Source: DASWZN01 sp036404435 (GTDB lineage Bacteria > Acidobacteriota > Terriglobia > Bryobacterales > Bryobacteraceae). From it: 64,000 nt of DNA. The stretch covers positions 1 to 64,000 of the forward strand of contig DASWZN010000021.1 of the NCBI GenBank assembly GCA_036404435.1, written 5' to 3'. A model generated the notes under the pieces. It made no database searches. It was not told the DNA's origin and worked only from the letters and a program-made list of their open reading frames with translations. This document shows positions 53,476-63,100 of this stretch, piece after piece. How positions within the stretch are numbered: the stretch's first letter is position 1; the number at the start of each line of letters is the position of its first letter. The position numbers were made by a program, and so were the translations under genes.

Positions 53476-55911
53476 TCATCGCGCCGCAGTTCCTACCAGG
53501 ACCTTGGCGTTTCCCAAGCCGGCCGCACCATCCTGCGGCGTTCGTCGCGGCGAGGATGCCTCTTGCCAAATAGGCGTTACCTGGTTCCATCGCCGCAACC
53601 TCTCAGGGCGTTGGGTCTGCAGCCATACGGGCGATGTCTCGGGCGTCGGCGTCGGAGGGACCGCCGCTGGCTCGCCTTGCAGGTAAACGTCGATTCTCAG
53701 TTCCATCTCGGCCGGAAAACGGGGCGCAGGTCCCACCAGCTTCTCGCCATACGCGTCGAGCGCGATTTCTCTGAACACCGGGAGCGCAACCCTGCCACCG
53801 GTCTCTGTGGCCCCCAGGGAGCGGTTGTCGTCAAAGCCTATGCGGACGGCTACGGTGATTCCTTCAGGGCCGTAAGTGGATCCCACGAAGAGCGCGTCCC
53901 TAAACCCGTTTGTCGTTCCCGTCTTGCCCATAACCGCCAGCGGGAAGCCGCGCGAGTCCAGTGCATGGGCCGTGCCGCCGGGAAGGCGCACGACACCGCG
54001 CAGGCCTTCCTGAATGAGCGAGAGGGCGTCGCTATCGACGCCGGCCGGATACGACCCGTGTCCGCTCTCGGCGAGCACTTCGCCCGAATCCAAGACGATC
54101 TTCCGGATCACATAAGGCTGGGTGAGAGTGCCCGATGCGATCGTGCGGTACGCATTGGCAAGCTCCAGCAAGTTCACTTCGGATGCCCCCAAGGCGGTTG
54201 TGACGTAGGGGTGCAGCGGCGTCTGAATCCCCAGATTGCGCGCCGTCTCCAGGACACTCGAAATGCCGATCTGCTCAGTGATCCAAATCGCGACGGCGTT
54301 TCTGGATTCCGCCAGCGCCAGCCGGAGGGGGATCATTCCCTTGAATTGACCGTCGTAGTTCGAGATCGATTTCGCATCCTGCCCTGCGCCATTGGGGACG
54401 CTGATGGGTTCGTCGGGCACGACGGTGTCGAGGTTGAACGTGCCTTGACGAAAAGCCGCGAGGTAAACGATGGGCTTCATGGCGGACCCAGGCTGTCGCA
54501 GGGACTTCGTCACGCGGTTGAAGTCGCTGGAGACGCTGGAGCGGTCTTTGTAGGACTGGCGGCCGCCCGTCTCGGCGAGAATACTCGCATCGCGGTTTCT
54601 CAGCACGATCACCGATCCCTGGACCAAGCCGCTGGCGCTGCGGTGTCGCTTCTCGTACAGCAAGAGCCCATGCTCCAGAGCCTCGTTCGCAATTCGCTGC
54701 ACCCGGGAGTCCACCGTCGAGTAAACCTGGATATGCCCCTGCAACAGGTCCTGTTCGCCGAGGTCGGCATGGCGCTCTTTCAACTCCTCCAAAACGTTTT
54801 CGACCACCGCAGACGTCCCGATCGTCTTGTCCTTGTGCCACATGACCGTCTCAATCGGCCGCTGCGTGGCTTCCGCGGCCTGGTTTGGAGAGAGGAAACC
54901 GCGTGCCAGCATGAGCGCCAGTATCCGATTCCTACGGTCGAAGACTCTCCGGATGTGGCCCGCATTCGGCGCGTAGTAACGAGCCGACTTTACGGCGCCC
55001 GCCAGCAGCGCCGCCTTGTCCGCATCATCCGCGGTGAACGTGGCGAGAGGCCGGCCAAAGTAGTACTCCGCGCCCCTCGCAAACCCGTACTGGCCGTTTC
55101 CCATGTAGATCAAGCTGGCGTATCGGGCCAGAAGCTCTTCCTTCGCGCGACGTTTCGAGCCAAAACGCGTTTGCATCTCCCCTTCGAGCCACAACGACAG
55201 CCGGATCTCCTCCAGCTTGCGGAACAGCATGTTGACCATTCGCGCGCCGATCACGCACGCGAACGCGCGAGCCAGGAACTGGGTGTGCCGGAGCTGATCG
55301 CTGTCTTCTTGCGCCGTCATGGTCTTGAGAAAGTAGCCGCGCACAAGCTGTTGGGTGATGGTCGATCCGCCCTGCGGGAAGATGTTGGCGGTATTGGCCG
55401 AGTCCCGGCTCCCCATCTTCGTGAATCGGCCGATCAGGTTTCGGAGCTTAAGCTTGCAGAGGACGCGGGCAAATCCGGAGTAGTCAACGCCGCTGTGCGA
55501 GAAGAAGTTCTTGTCCTCAGCGGCGAGGATCGCGTTGCGAACGACCGGCGGAATGTCCGCGTATCTGGTGATTTGGCGGTATTCTGCAGCCATCTCAACG
55601 AGTGGCCGGCCGTCGGCATCGTAGACGTGGCCTATGGTGGGAAGCTCAAACCGGCTAAATGCATCGAGGTCGGGCAGGTTGTGTCGATCAAAACAGACGT
55701 AGTAGATTCCCCCGGCAACCAGAGTGGCCGCCACGATTGTTGTCGAAACCAGAACGCTGACGGCGCCGCGCCTCCAGGGCAGACTGCCGACGCGGCTACA
55801 GCGGATTCTCCGTACCGACGTCCGGGCGCCCGCCCGCGCGCGGCTTAGCCAGCCTCGGCCAAGAATCGCCAGGCCCGACATTTCGCGCAGGAAACGCTCC
55901 GCAATGTTCAT
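53476..55911 (-). CDS. Class A penicillin-binding protein (bifunctional peptidoglycan synthase)
   Basis: An 811-residue inner-membrane enzyme with one N-terminal helix (VSVLVSTTIVAATLVAGGIYYV). The GT51 transglycosylase has AAEDKNFFSHSGVDYSGFAR (catalytic Glu), GGSTITQQLVRGYFL and RKLEEIRLSLWLEGEM. The transpeptidase has SAMKPIVYLAAF (SxxK serine), SRNAVAIWI (SxN) and GKTGTTNG (KTG). It polymerises and cross-links glycan. The ATG at 55911 is preferred over a GTG nine codons upstream; neither has a strong ribosome binding site. It lies just upstream of the mini membrane peptide gene. Confidence 0.94.
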   Translation of the reverse strand: MNIAERFLREMSGLAILGRGWLSRARAGARTSVRRIRCSRVGSLPWRRGAVSVLVSTTIVAATLVAGGIYYVCFDRHNLPDLDAFSRFELPTIGHVYDADGRPLVEMAAEYRQITRYADIPPVVRNAILAAEDKNFFSHSGVDYSGFARVLCKLKLRNLIGRFTKMGSRDSANTANIFPQGGSTITQQLVRGYFLKTMTAQEDSDQLRHTQFLARAFACVIGARMVNMLFRKLEEIRLSLWLEGEMQTRFGSKRRAKEELLARYASLIYMGNGQYGFARGAEYYFGRPLATFTADDADKAALLAGAVKSARYYAPNAGHIRRVFDRRNRILALMLARGFLSPNQAAEATQRPIETVMWHKDKTIGTSAVVENVLEELKERHADLGEQDLLQGHIQVYSTVDSRVQRIANEALEHGLLLYEKRHRSASGLVQGSVIVLRNRDASILAETGGRQSYKDRSSVSSDFNRVTKSLRQPGSAMKPIVYLAAFRQGTFNLDTVVPDEPISVPNGAGQDAKSISNYDGQFKGMIPLRLALAESRNAVAIWITEQIGISSVLETARNLGIQTPLHPYVTTALGASEVNLLELANAYRTIASGTLTQPYVIRKIVLDSGEVLAESGHGSYPAGVDSDALSLIQEGLRGVVRLPGGTAHALDSRGFPLAVMGKTGTTNGFRDALFVGSTYGPEGITVAVRIGFDDNRSLGATETGGRVALPVFREIALDAYGEKLVGPAPRFPAEMELRIDVYLQGEPAAVPPTPTPETSPVWLQTQRPERLRRWNQVTPIWQEASSPRRTPQDGAAGLGNAKVLVGTAAR

Positions 55912-55925
55912 TCTGTAATGGCGGC

Positions 55926-55943
55926 AGTGCCTTTGCACTGCGC
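55926..55943. promoter_or_regulatory. Perfect inverted repeat upstream of the PBP start
   Basis: GCAGTGC-CTTT-GCACTGC, seven perfect pairs. It lies 15 bases before the chosen ATG and would fold in the leader RNA. If the GTG start at 55938 is used it would be inside the coding region. Confidence 0.5.
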
Positions 55944-56048
55944 GCCAACCTCGGGATAGAGCCGGGAGCGCAAGCTGCCGGCGACCGGAGCCCCAGCACC
56001 ACCGGCGACGGCGATGTCCTTCTCTATGAGACCTTCAAATTCCTGTCT

Positions 56049-56864
56049 TCATCGCGCCGCCGGCGGCTCCTGATCCGTGGGAATGCCGGCCAGGGAGCGA
56101 TAGAACGCCACCGCCCGGTTGACCGAGGAAGCCTCATGTCCCGTGGACAGGCGGCTCGCATTCAATCCCGTGCGCGCGATGCTGTAATACCGCCAGACGT
56201 TGTTGGATTCGCGGTCCAGAAAGTAGACCGACTGCATCTCACCGGGATGGAAGAGGGTCACAAGGAAATAGCGCATAACGCTGACGTTCTCGACATCGAA
56301 GACGAGCCGGTCTGCCGAAGCCTCGTCGATGTGCATCCGGTAAACGGCTTTGCCGGAAAGGTTATCGACCTCCTCCAAGTAGAGGACCTTGCCTTCCGTC
56401 ATCTCATCGGGCGTGAAGTCCGCGCGGCGGTGACCTGACTTCAAACCGGTGGAAGCGTTGGCGCTCACAATCAGCGTCTGCCACTGCTTGTGAGTAGTCG
56501 ACCAGTAGCGCATGCCGGCGAGTTGTGAAATAGCCCCGACGTGGCGCAGCAGGCCCTCGGATTCCGAGGTATAGCGAAATCGTGCCGCGGTGGTTACCAG
56601 GGTCGCAAAGCCGGTGCCAGTCCAGCCGGTGCACGCGGGCGGTCTCCAGTCGTGGCCGAGGTCGGAGGCGCTCCAGAATTTTACGATGGGCGGAGCATCC
56701 AGACTAGGATAGGGCGGAACTGGTCTGTTTCCGCATGGTGGCTGCGGTCCCAATTGCGCATAGCCGCGCGCCTGGCAGAGCAGCATCGCCGCGAATACAA
56801 GCCGGCTACCCCGCCCGGAGGAAGTCCGGGCAACCGTCCGGTGGTGTGGATCTGGGATCGTCAT
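56049..56864 (-). CDS. Exported protein of unknown function
   Basis: A 271-residue protein. The N-terminus is basic then hydrophobic (LVFAAMLLCQARGYAQ), consistent with a signal peptide. The mature protein is beta-rich and ends with FHPGEMQSVYFLDRESNNVWRYYSIARTG, then a helix. A WSASDLGHDWRPPACTGW segment near residue 70 has paired Trp and Pro. I do not recognise the family. The start at 56864 is chosen because it places the signal sensibly. The upstream region holds no clear promoter. Confidence 0.7.
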   Translation of the reverse strand: MTIPDPHHRTVARTSSGRGSRLVFAAMLLCQARGYAQLGPQPPCGNRPVPPYPSLDAPPIVKFWSASDLGHDWRPPACTGWTGTGFATLVTTAARFRYTSESEGLLRHVGAISQLAGMRYWSTTHKQWQTLIVSANASTGLKSGHRRADFTPDEMTEGKVLYLEEVDNLSGKAVYRMHIDEASADRLVFDVENVSVMRYFLVTLFHPGEMQSVYFLDRESNNVWRYYSIARTGLNASRLSTGHEASSVNRAVAFYRSLAGIPTDQEPPAAR

Positions 56865-56954
56865 TGTCGCTGCCGAAGGCCTGGGGCGGCGGTGCATGCC
56901 GCCTCCAGACCCCTGTCAAGGCCAATGTGGATGAAGCGTGCGCCGCCTGGAACA

Positions 56955-57248
56955 CTACCGCCAGTGCCCCTCCACAAAAACGTAGCCGTCTCTTCTGTGA
57001 ACCCAGCGATGCGCTACCCAACGGGCATGTTCCCGTGGAGGCTGTTCCCACCGGCCCGGGGTCCAGACGTAAGAGTTGTTATCCCAGCGATGGTACCCGG
57101 AAATCCACACATGGTCGCGGCTGGGCCGCGGCCCCCTCACCTCGTGCACGGCTATGGGTGGCCGGATGCGAACCACAATTTCGCCCCCCAAAGCGCTGAA
57201 GACCAGCGCGCCTGCAAAAACCAATCCGATCAGTCGTTTCAAAAACAT
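56955..57248 (-). CDS. YXWGXW-repeat small exported protein
   Basis: A 97-residue protein with a signal peptide (LIGLVFAGALVFSALG). The mature part contains two YxWxxGxW-like repeats: RDHVWISGYHRWDNNSYVWT with PGRWEQPP, then RWVHRRDGYVFVEGHWR. The aromatic repeats are found in exported bacterial proteins of unknown function that are sometimes linked to envelope or metal stress. The ATG at 57248 has a GGGAGAC ribosome binding site. Its upstream DNA overlaps the end of a decayed kinase gene. Confidence 0.8.
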   Translation of the reverse strand: MFLKRLIGLVFAGALVFSALGGEIVVRIRPPIAVHEVRGPRPSRDHVWISGYHRWDNNSYVWTPGRWEQPPREHARWVAHRWVHRRDGYVFVEGHWR

Positions 57249-57377
57249 AACACTGTCTCCCTTGTTCTTAGTCGCCAAACCGCCCTTGTCCGATCGACGG
57301 CGAGATGCTCCCGACAGTGCACGTGCGTGGCCGCTTGCAAACTCGAAACGGGCCACCGGGCGGCTGCGCAGGCACCG

Positions 57378-57407
57378 GCAAAACCTGCACCCAAGTGCAT
57401 TCGTTGC
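57378..57407. promoter_or_regulatory. Paired GCA-N5-TGC boxes upstream of the YXWGXW gene
   Basis: GCAAAACCTGC (57378-57388) and GCATTCGTTGC (57397-57407), 19 bases apart, containing TGCAC-CCAA-GTGCA across the junction. It lies 130-160 bases before the gene. A clear -24/-12 promoter between them was not found, so the link to sigma-54 is weaker here. A degenerate version follows the intact kinase gene at 59379-59400. Confidence 0.4.
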
Positions 57408-57493
57408 CCGCCGGCTTGAACCGCAAAAGTGCAGGCAAGGGCCTTGGGCGAGGGGCCAGCGCGCAGGCGCAATGGCCGCGCGACCGGAGAATC

Positions 57494-57842
57494 TTAATCG
57501 GCCGGAGGCAGGGCGAGTAGAACGTCGATCCCGCCCCAGGCGCCGACTCCATCCACATCCGGCCGCCATGCCCTTCGATGGCCTTCTTGCAGAATGCGAG
57601 TCCAAGCCCGTTCCCGGGGTGCTCTTCTCCGTGCAGCGCCTGAAACCGCTGGTCAGAGTCGCCCATTTTGAGTGCGCGCCGGGGTGCGTCGGAGTTGTGA
57701 GCCTGAATGTAGCGCTCCACCCTCGTTTCCATTCCACTCAGGTCCGTCCCCCTGGCGCTCGACCACCTTCTTGAACCGGAATCTCGCTGCCGTGCAGGCG
57801 TTTGAACACGCCGAACACCCGGTCGGAGTCTTCTACAGGAAT
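57494..57842 (-). pseudogene. Decayed, internally deleted duplicate of the histidine-kinase locus
   Basis: Minus-strand reading gives the end of the short kinase (RLHGEEHPGNGLGLAFCKK, then GGRMWMESAPGAGSTFY), nearly identical to 59408-60109. A one-base deletion after TTCTAC then shifts the frame; restoring it gives the same FALPPAD end. Upstream, the kinase start (MGDS) is joined directly to this end with about 190 residues missing. Before that comes a degraded copy of the last part of the CheB-CheR-kinase gene. It is therefore a remnant of both tandem genes. Confidence 0.8.
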
Positions 57843-58087
57843 GAAGGGCGACCTGCTTGGGCGAAGCGGCGCTGGTCCCCTTCCTCGGCTGCTGGAGTTC
57901 GCTCGGAAGAGAAAGGATCAAAAAACTTAGCCGACGGACGTGGTTGGATGTACAATCGAGGCCAGATGGGCTGGCAGTAAGGGAGATCCTGGCGAAAGTG
58001 AATACCTCGGGTGAACCGTCGACCACTCGGAGACCCAAGATAGAAATCCCGACCTAAGTCCATCAGGGAAGAATTACTGGAGCGGAA
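57843..58087. other. Intergenic region before the His-rich peptide
   Basis: Nothing firm. A TACAAT hexamer at about 57950 could be a -10, without a good -35 at the right distance. Confidence 0.35.
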
Positions 58088-58210
58088 ATGAAGAAGATCT
58101 TGGTTTTGTTGTTTGCCGCTTTCCTTGCGGCCGCGCCTGCGTTCGCCGGCCACCACCGGAGACACCACAGATACCACGGAGGGCACCCTATTATCGTGAT
58201 CCGGCCGTGA
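58088..58210 (+). CDS. 40-residue secreted His/Arg-rich peptide
   Basis: A short gene encoding MKKILVLLFAAFLAAAPAFA, a textbook signal peptide with an AFA cleavage site, followed by GHHRRHHRYHGGHPIIVIRP. The mature peptide of about 20 residues has six His and four Arg, with a hydrophobic IIVI patch at the end. The ribosome binding site is TGGAGCGG. The His-rich composition suggests metal (Zn, Cu, Ni) or surface binding outside the cytoplasm. No family is recognised. Confidence 0.75.
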   Translation: MKKILVLLFAAFLAAAPAFAGHHRRHHRYHGGHPIIVIRP

Positions 58211-58327
58211 TTTCTAGCCATGTCGCCTCCTCGTTAGGCGACAAGTGGGTCCAGGGCCGAGTGTTGGCACATGGAAGCAGACTCTCACCCCAGAAGACGC
58301 GCCCGGACCTAAGGTGTACCTGAGTGA

Positions 58328-58342
58328 CTGCGGTATTCGCAG
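58328..58342 (+). promoter_or_regulatory. Inverted repeat upstream of the 58400 gene
   Basis: CTGCG-GTATT-CGCAG, five perfect pairs. It lies 58 bases before the start codon. An operator is possible; support is only the symmetry. Confidence 0.35.
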
Positions 58343-58399
58343 GTTTCGATTCTTTGCTCTTCCGCAATTCCCATTCTGGCCCCATGGAGGTGGGCAGAC

Positions 58400-59275
58400 A
58401 TGAAGAAATGGCATCGTTCCCTCGCCGGATTGTGCCTTGCGCTGGCAGGCTCCCTGGCCGCACACGCACAAGCTCCGGTAGTTCCGCCACCCAACATCCT
58501 CAACATAGAAACGATCAACATAAAAGTCTACGAGGATGGACCCTACGACAGAGTCGCTTCGGAATACCCTGCCTTGTCGCAGCAACTCAAGGACCCGACG
58601 CACGTCCTGGCGATGGAGGCCCTGTCGGGCTCGCCCCGAGCGATTTACCTCTCGGGCTTCGATTCTCTCGAGGCGCTGCAAAAGAACGAGGAGTGGCTCC
58701 CCGGCGACCCGGCGGCCGACGCTAAGTTAGAGGCGCTCGATGCGCGCCAGGCCGCTCACATATCCGAGGTCCACCACACCATCTGGCACTACCGCCCCGA
58801 CCTCAGCAACAACGTCGCCGCAGCGGACATACCGCACTCCCATTACTGGGAGACGGTCGTCTTCCATATGCGCCCCGGTCACGTCGCACAGTTCGACGAA
58901 TTGACGAAGCTTTATCGCGACGCCAACCTCAAGATCGGCCAAAACGTCCCCTGGGCGACTTACGAAGGGCTGGCGGGTGTGACGGACGCTTACCTTGTCC
59001 TGGTGCCGATGACGTCCCTCAAGGATCTGGACACTGGCTTGGCGCACAGGAGGGATTTCGGCGCTGCGCTGGGCGAAGAAGGAGGGGTCCGGATGAGCAA
59101 GCTCTCCGGGGAGAGCGTGGCCAGCGTTGAGGACAACCTCTGGATGGTGAATCCGGAATGGAGCTACGTCGAGAAATCCTGGATCGAGGCCGATCCCAAG
59201 TACTGGGCGCCGCCTGAGCCCAGGCTGCAAAAGCGTGCTCCGAAACCCGCCGCGGAAGCCGCGCCTGCACACTAA
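58400..59275 (+). CDS. Exported protein of unknown function
   Basis: A 291-residue protein with a signal peptide (SLAGLCLALAGSLAAHAQA). The mature part has two similar alpha/beta halves: NIETINIKVYEDGPYDRVAS with YLSGFDSLEALQKNEEWL, and WETVVFHMRPGHVAQFDEL with VPMTSLKDLD. The duplicated beta-alpha-beta pattern and length suggest a dimeric alpha/beta-barrel (ABM/NIPSNAP-like) fold. This is a structural guess. The tail is Lys/Pro/Ala-rich. The ATG has GGAGGTGGG upstream. A hairpin terminator follows. Confidence 0.75.
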   Translation: MKKWHRSLAGLCLALAGSLAAHAQAPVVPPPNILNIETINIKVYEDGPYDRVASEYPALSQQLKDPTHVLAMEALSGSPRAIYLSGFDSLEALQKNEEWLPGDPAADAKLEALDARQAAHISEVHHTIWHYRPDLSNNVAAADIPHSHYWETVVFHMRPGHVAQFDELTKLYRDANLKIGQNVPWATYEGLAGVTDAYLVLVPMTSLKDLDTGLAHRRDFGAALGEEGGVRMSKLSGESVASVEDNLWMVNPEWSYVEKSWIEADPKYWAPPEPRLQKRAPKPAAEAAPAH

Positions 59276-59295
59276 ACAAGACCCGTCGGAACATG

Positions 59296-59323
59296 AAGGG
59301 TGTCGTCACGCGAGGACACCCTT
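59296..59323 (+). terminator. Intrinsic terminator after the 58400 gene
   Basis: AAGGGTGTC ... GACACCCTT, nine pairs with a 10-base loop, followed by CGTATTTTC. The T-run is interrupted but adequate. Confidence 0.7.
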
Positions 59324-59407
59324 CGTATTTTCATTCACACAAGCGATTCGACATTAGCGCAGAACCGGCCGTGGCTCGGCAAGACCTGCACTCAAGTGCA
59401 GAGCAAG

Positions 59408-60109
59408 TCAATCGGCCGGCGGCAGAGCGAAGTAGAATGTCGATCCCACCCCAGGCGCCGACTCCATCCACATCCGGCCGCCATGCCCCTCGATGGCCTT
59501 CTTGCAGAACGCGAGGCCAAGCCCGTTCCCGGGGTGTTCTTCTCCGTGCAGGCGCCTGAACACGCCGAAGATGCGGGCTTGGAGTGCCGGGTCTATTCCA
59601 GGACCGTTGTCTCGCACGGAAAATACCCATTCGGAACCTTCGCGTTTGGAGGAGATGTGAACGCGCGGAGGAGACGTGGCGCAGTATTCGATGGCATTTC
59701 GAATCAGATGGTGCAAGACCTTGGCCAGTCCCTCGAAGTCGCCCATTACCGCGGGCAAAGGGTCATGAGTAACGACCGCGCCCCGTTCCGCTATTTGCTT
59801 GCCCGTCAACAGGAGCGCCTGGTTCAAGACCGCTCCCATGTCCGTCCTGGAGGACCGCCGGTCGGCCGTATTCGTCGCCCAGAAGTCCACCATGGCGCAA
59901 AGCAGCGACTCCATGCGCGCCGCCCCCTCCCGGATGTGCTCGAGAAAGACGCCGCCATCGGAATCGAGGCGGCCCGCATACGTCTCGGCTATTAGCTGAC
60001 TGTAGGAGGCCACGTCCCGGAGAGACTCGCGCAGGTTGTGAACGGCCCTCGAGACAAACTCCTCGAAGTCCGCGTTCGCCCGGTCCAACCGTCGTTCAGA
60101 GTCGCCCAT
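59408..60109 (-). CDS. Short histidine kinase (HisKA plus HATPase only)
   Basis: A 233-residue cytoplasmic kinase with no sensor domain. The phospho-acceptor helix is FVSRAVHNLRESLRDVASYS with His near residue 24. The ATP-binding domain has HHLIRNAIEYC (N box), RDNGPGIDPALQARIFGVF (G1) and GNGLGLAFCKKAIEGHGG (G2). The ATG lies inside the end of the large hybrid kinase gene (14-base overlap), so both are translated from one message. The lack of an input domain suggests it is driven by a partner, probably the hybrid protein. Confidence 0.87.
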   Translation of the reverse strand: MGDSERRLDRANADFEEFVSRAVHNLRESLRDVASYSQLIAETYAGRLDSDGGVFLEHIREGAARMESLLCAMVDFWATNTADRRSSRTDMGAVLNQALLLTGKQIAERGAVVTHDPLPAVMGDFEGLAKVLHHLIRNAIEYCATSPPRVHISSKREGSEWVFSVRDNGPGIDPALQARIFGVFRRLHGEEHPGNGLGLAFCKKAIEGHGGRMWMESAPGVGSTFYFALPPAD

Positions 60110-63100
60110 TTTCAGTCCGCGTGCCGGGGTGTGTGGAAACTGTGAACTTGAACGTAGCGCCGCGCCCCGGTTCCGATTCCACCCAGATCCGGCCGCCCTG
60201 GCGCTCGACGACTTTCTTGCAAAGCGCCAGCCCCATGCCAGTACCGGGAATTTCGCTGCCATGCAAGCGTTTGAACATGCCGAACACCCGGTCGAAGTCC
60301 TCCGCATCGATACCGACTCCGTTGTCTCGCACCGCGAACAGCCACCCTTCCGCGTCCCTTTCCGCCGAGACATGGATCTTCGGCCTCTCCTTGCCTCTGT
60401 ACTTGATCGAATTGGAAATGAGGTTCTGGAAAAGCTGCATCAGCATGACCTCATCCGCTGCCACGGTCGGCAACGGATCGGAGGTTACGGTGGCGCCGCT
60501 CTCCTCGATGGCTGACTGGAGGTTCAACAGTGCGTTGGCCAGAACAGCGCCCGAATCGATCCAGGCGCGGCTGTCCGGTTCCCGCTCGGTGATCTCCCAA
60601 TAGGCAAGCAAGGCCTTCAGCAGGGCCTCTATCCTCAAGGCGCCTTCCACGGAATAGGAAATGTACTTATCCGCGTCCTCGCCCAGCTTTCCCTTATACT
60701 CCCGGCCCAGAAGCTCCGTGAAGCTCACTACCATCCGCAGAGGTTCCTGCAAGTCGTGCGTGAGAGCGTAGGCAAAATGCTGCAGTTCGGCGTTTGTTTT
60801 CTGGAGCGATTCCTCAGTCTGCTTACGGTCCGTGGCGTCCTCAATCGCCAGAAGGATCGTCCGCGCCTGCGCATTCGGATTGAAGATCTCGCTGGCGTTG
60901 AGCAGCATCACTTTCCGTCCGACATGTTCGAATTCGTGCGTCACCTCGAAGTCCCGGAACGTCGAGTGCGCGGGGAGGATGTTCTCCAGAAGCTCGCGCA
61001 GTTTCGGGATGTTCCATTGCCGGTTACCGAGGTCGTAAATGAGGTGTCCCTCCGTTTCCTCCCGCACGGCCTGGAACGTTTCGTAGAACGCCCGGTTCGC
61101 TTTCATGACTTGCAGATTCTGATCCAGGATCACCAGCGGCTCCCGTACCGTTTCTACGATCGCTTCGGCGAAGTCAAGACCGCGCTTGGCGGCGTCGATA
61201 TCGATCAACATCAGCACGGCGCCGTCCGTCTTGCCATCCGGCCCCAAAGATGGGAGGATGCGCAGCGAATACCAGCGGCCGTGCGCGTCGCGGACGTCCC
61301 GCGGCGTCCGATCGCCGCCTTCCATCGCATTCAACAGCAACCGCCGCAGGTCGGGCAGTTCGATTTGGGGCCGAAGATCGGTTATCGATCGCCCGACGTC
61401 GGAGGCGATCAGGTTCAGCATCGGTTCCATGGCGCGGGTGAAGCGGCGGATGCGCAGATCCCGCCCCACCATCACAAGCGGTATGCTGATGCTCTCGAGA
61501 AGATTGGCCAGATCCCGGTTGACCTTGCTGAATTCCACGTTGCTGATCTTCAGCTCTTCGTTAAGCGTGTTCAGCTCTTCGTTGGCCGATTCCAGCTCTT
61601 CCTGCGCGGTCTCCAGTTCCTCGTTACCCGCCTGCGCCTCTTCGTTCGATGCCCTCAGCTCTTCCAGGGTGGCCGCATTATCCTCGACGATCGACTGGAG
61701 ATACTCTTTGGTCGCTACCAGCTCGTGCCGCAGCCGGGCGCTTCCTTCGCCGGCCCGTATCGCGGGCTTCGGCGTCGCCCTCGGGCCACCGTTCGCCCCA
61801 GCTTCCTCGAACAGGACCAGGAAATACCGTCCCTTGGAAGCGGACGAGCCCGTGAACGGGATGACGTTGATCGTGACGTCTTTTAACTGGCCACCGTCCT
61901 CGATCCGGAAGCCGTCTTCCTTGGCTACGGCGTTCGTCCGTCTGGCAGCTCGGATCGCCTTGCCCAGGCCCGCAATCAAGCCTTCCCGCGCTAGTTTCAG
62001 GAGATTCTGGGTCGGCTCGCCCGGCGAAAGCTCGAGGTACAGCGCCGTGCGCCCCCGGACCTGAACGAGGTTCATATCATCGTCGATGATGGCGCCGGGG
62101 GGGCCATGCTCGGACAGCACCAGGCGGTCGGCTTCTCTCACCAGGTCCGGCTCCTCCCGGCCCTCGGCAATCTTCTGCCGGAGATCCACCCGGCCTTCGG
62201 CGCGGCGGCCTTCGCTCAGGCGTGGCGCCGGCTTATTCGCGGCCGGCCGCATGCAATAGATCCTGTGGGTGTTCTCTACCGGATGAAAAGACTCGGAAAG
62301 CGTGCCGATGCTCTCCGATGGACCGAGCACCAGGAAGCCCGTTGGCTTAAGGGCGTAATGCAGGATCGACAGCACCTTGCGCTGCAATGCGGCTCCAAGG
62401 TAGATGAGCACGTTACAGCAACTGACCAGGTCCAGCTTGGAGAAAGGCGGGTCCTGTGCCACGTTGTGCCTGGCAAAGACGCATACGTCGCGGATGGACT
62501 TCGCGATCTGGAGCCCGTGTTCCGATCTGGTGAAGAACCGCGCTAATCGCTGCGGCGAGAGATTGGCCAGCGCGGTGCCCGTGTATATGCCAGCGCGGGC
62601 TTTCTCGATCGCCGTCTCGCTGATATCGGTGGCGAAAATCTCGAACGGAACGCCGACTTCTGCGTCGTCCAGGACTTCCATCAGGCAGATGGCGATCGAA
62701 TAGGCTTCGTCGCCCGTGGCGCAGCCAGGCACCCAGATCCGGATCGGATCCTCGGGCCCTCTATTCGCAAGCAGAGCGGGGAGCACCCTCTTCTTGAGTT
62801 CCTCGAAGACCGCTGGTTCCCGAAAGAAGGCAGTGACGGTGATAAGACAGTCCTCGCACAGCGCGTTTGCCTCCTCGCGGTTCTGCTCGAGATGCCGGCT
62901 GTAGTCTTCCAGCGTTGCGAATCCGCGCAGGCCCATGCGCCGCTTGATACGCCGCTGGAGCGTGCTGTGCTTGTAGTAAGTGAAGTCCACCCCCGTGGCG
63001 CTCCGCACCAGCCGGAGTATCCGGGCCAGTTCCGGATCCGCCGGCCCAGGCTCGTCTGGGACCTCGGAATCTCGCGCCATGGCCACCAGTTGCCGCGCGA

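Noticed and set aside
53563..55848. 761-codon open frame antisense to the penicillin-binding protein
   Set aside because: Arg/Val/His-rich translation with no domain. The sense strand has all PBP motifs.
58264..58279. TGGCACATGGAAGC as a sigma-54 promoter before the 58400 gene
   Set aside because: The GG-to-GC distance is 9 bases, one short of the strictly required spacing.
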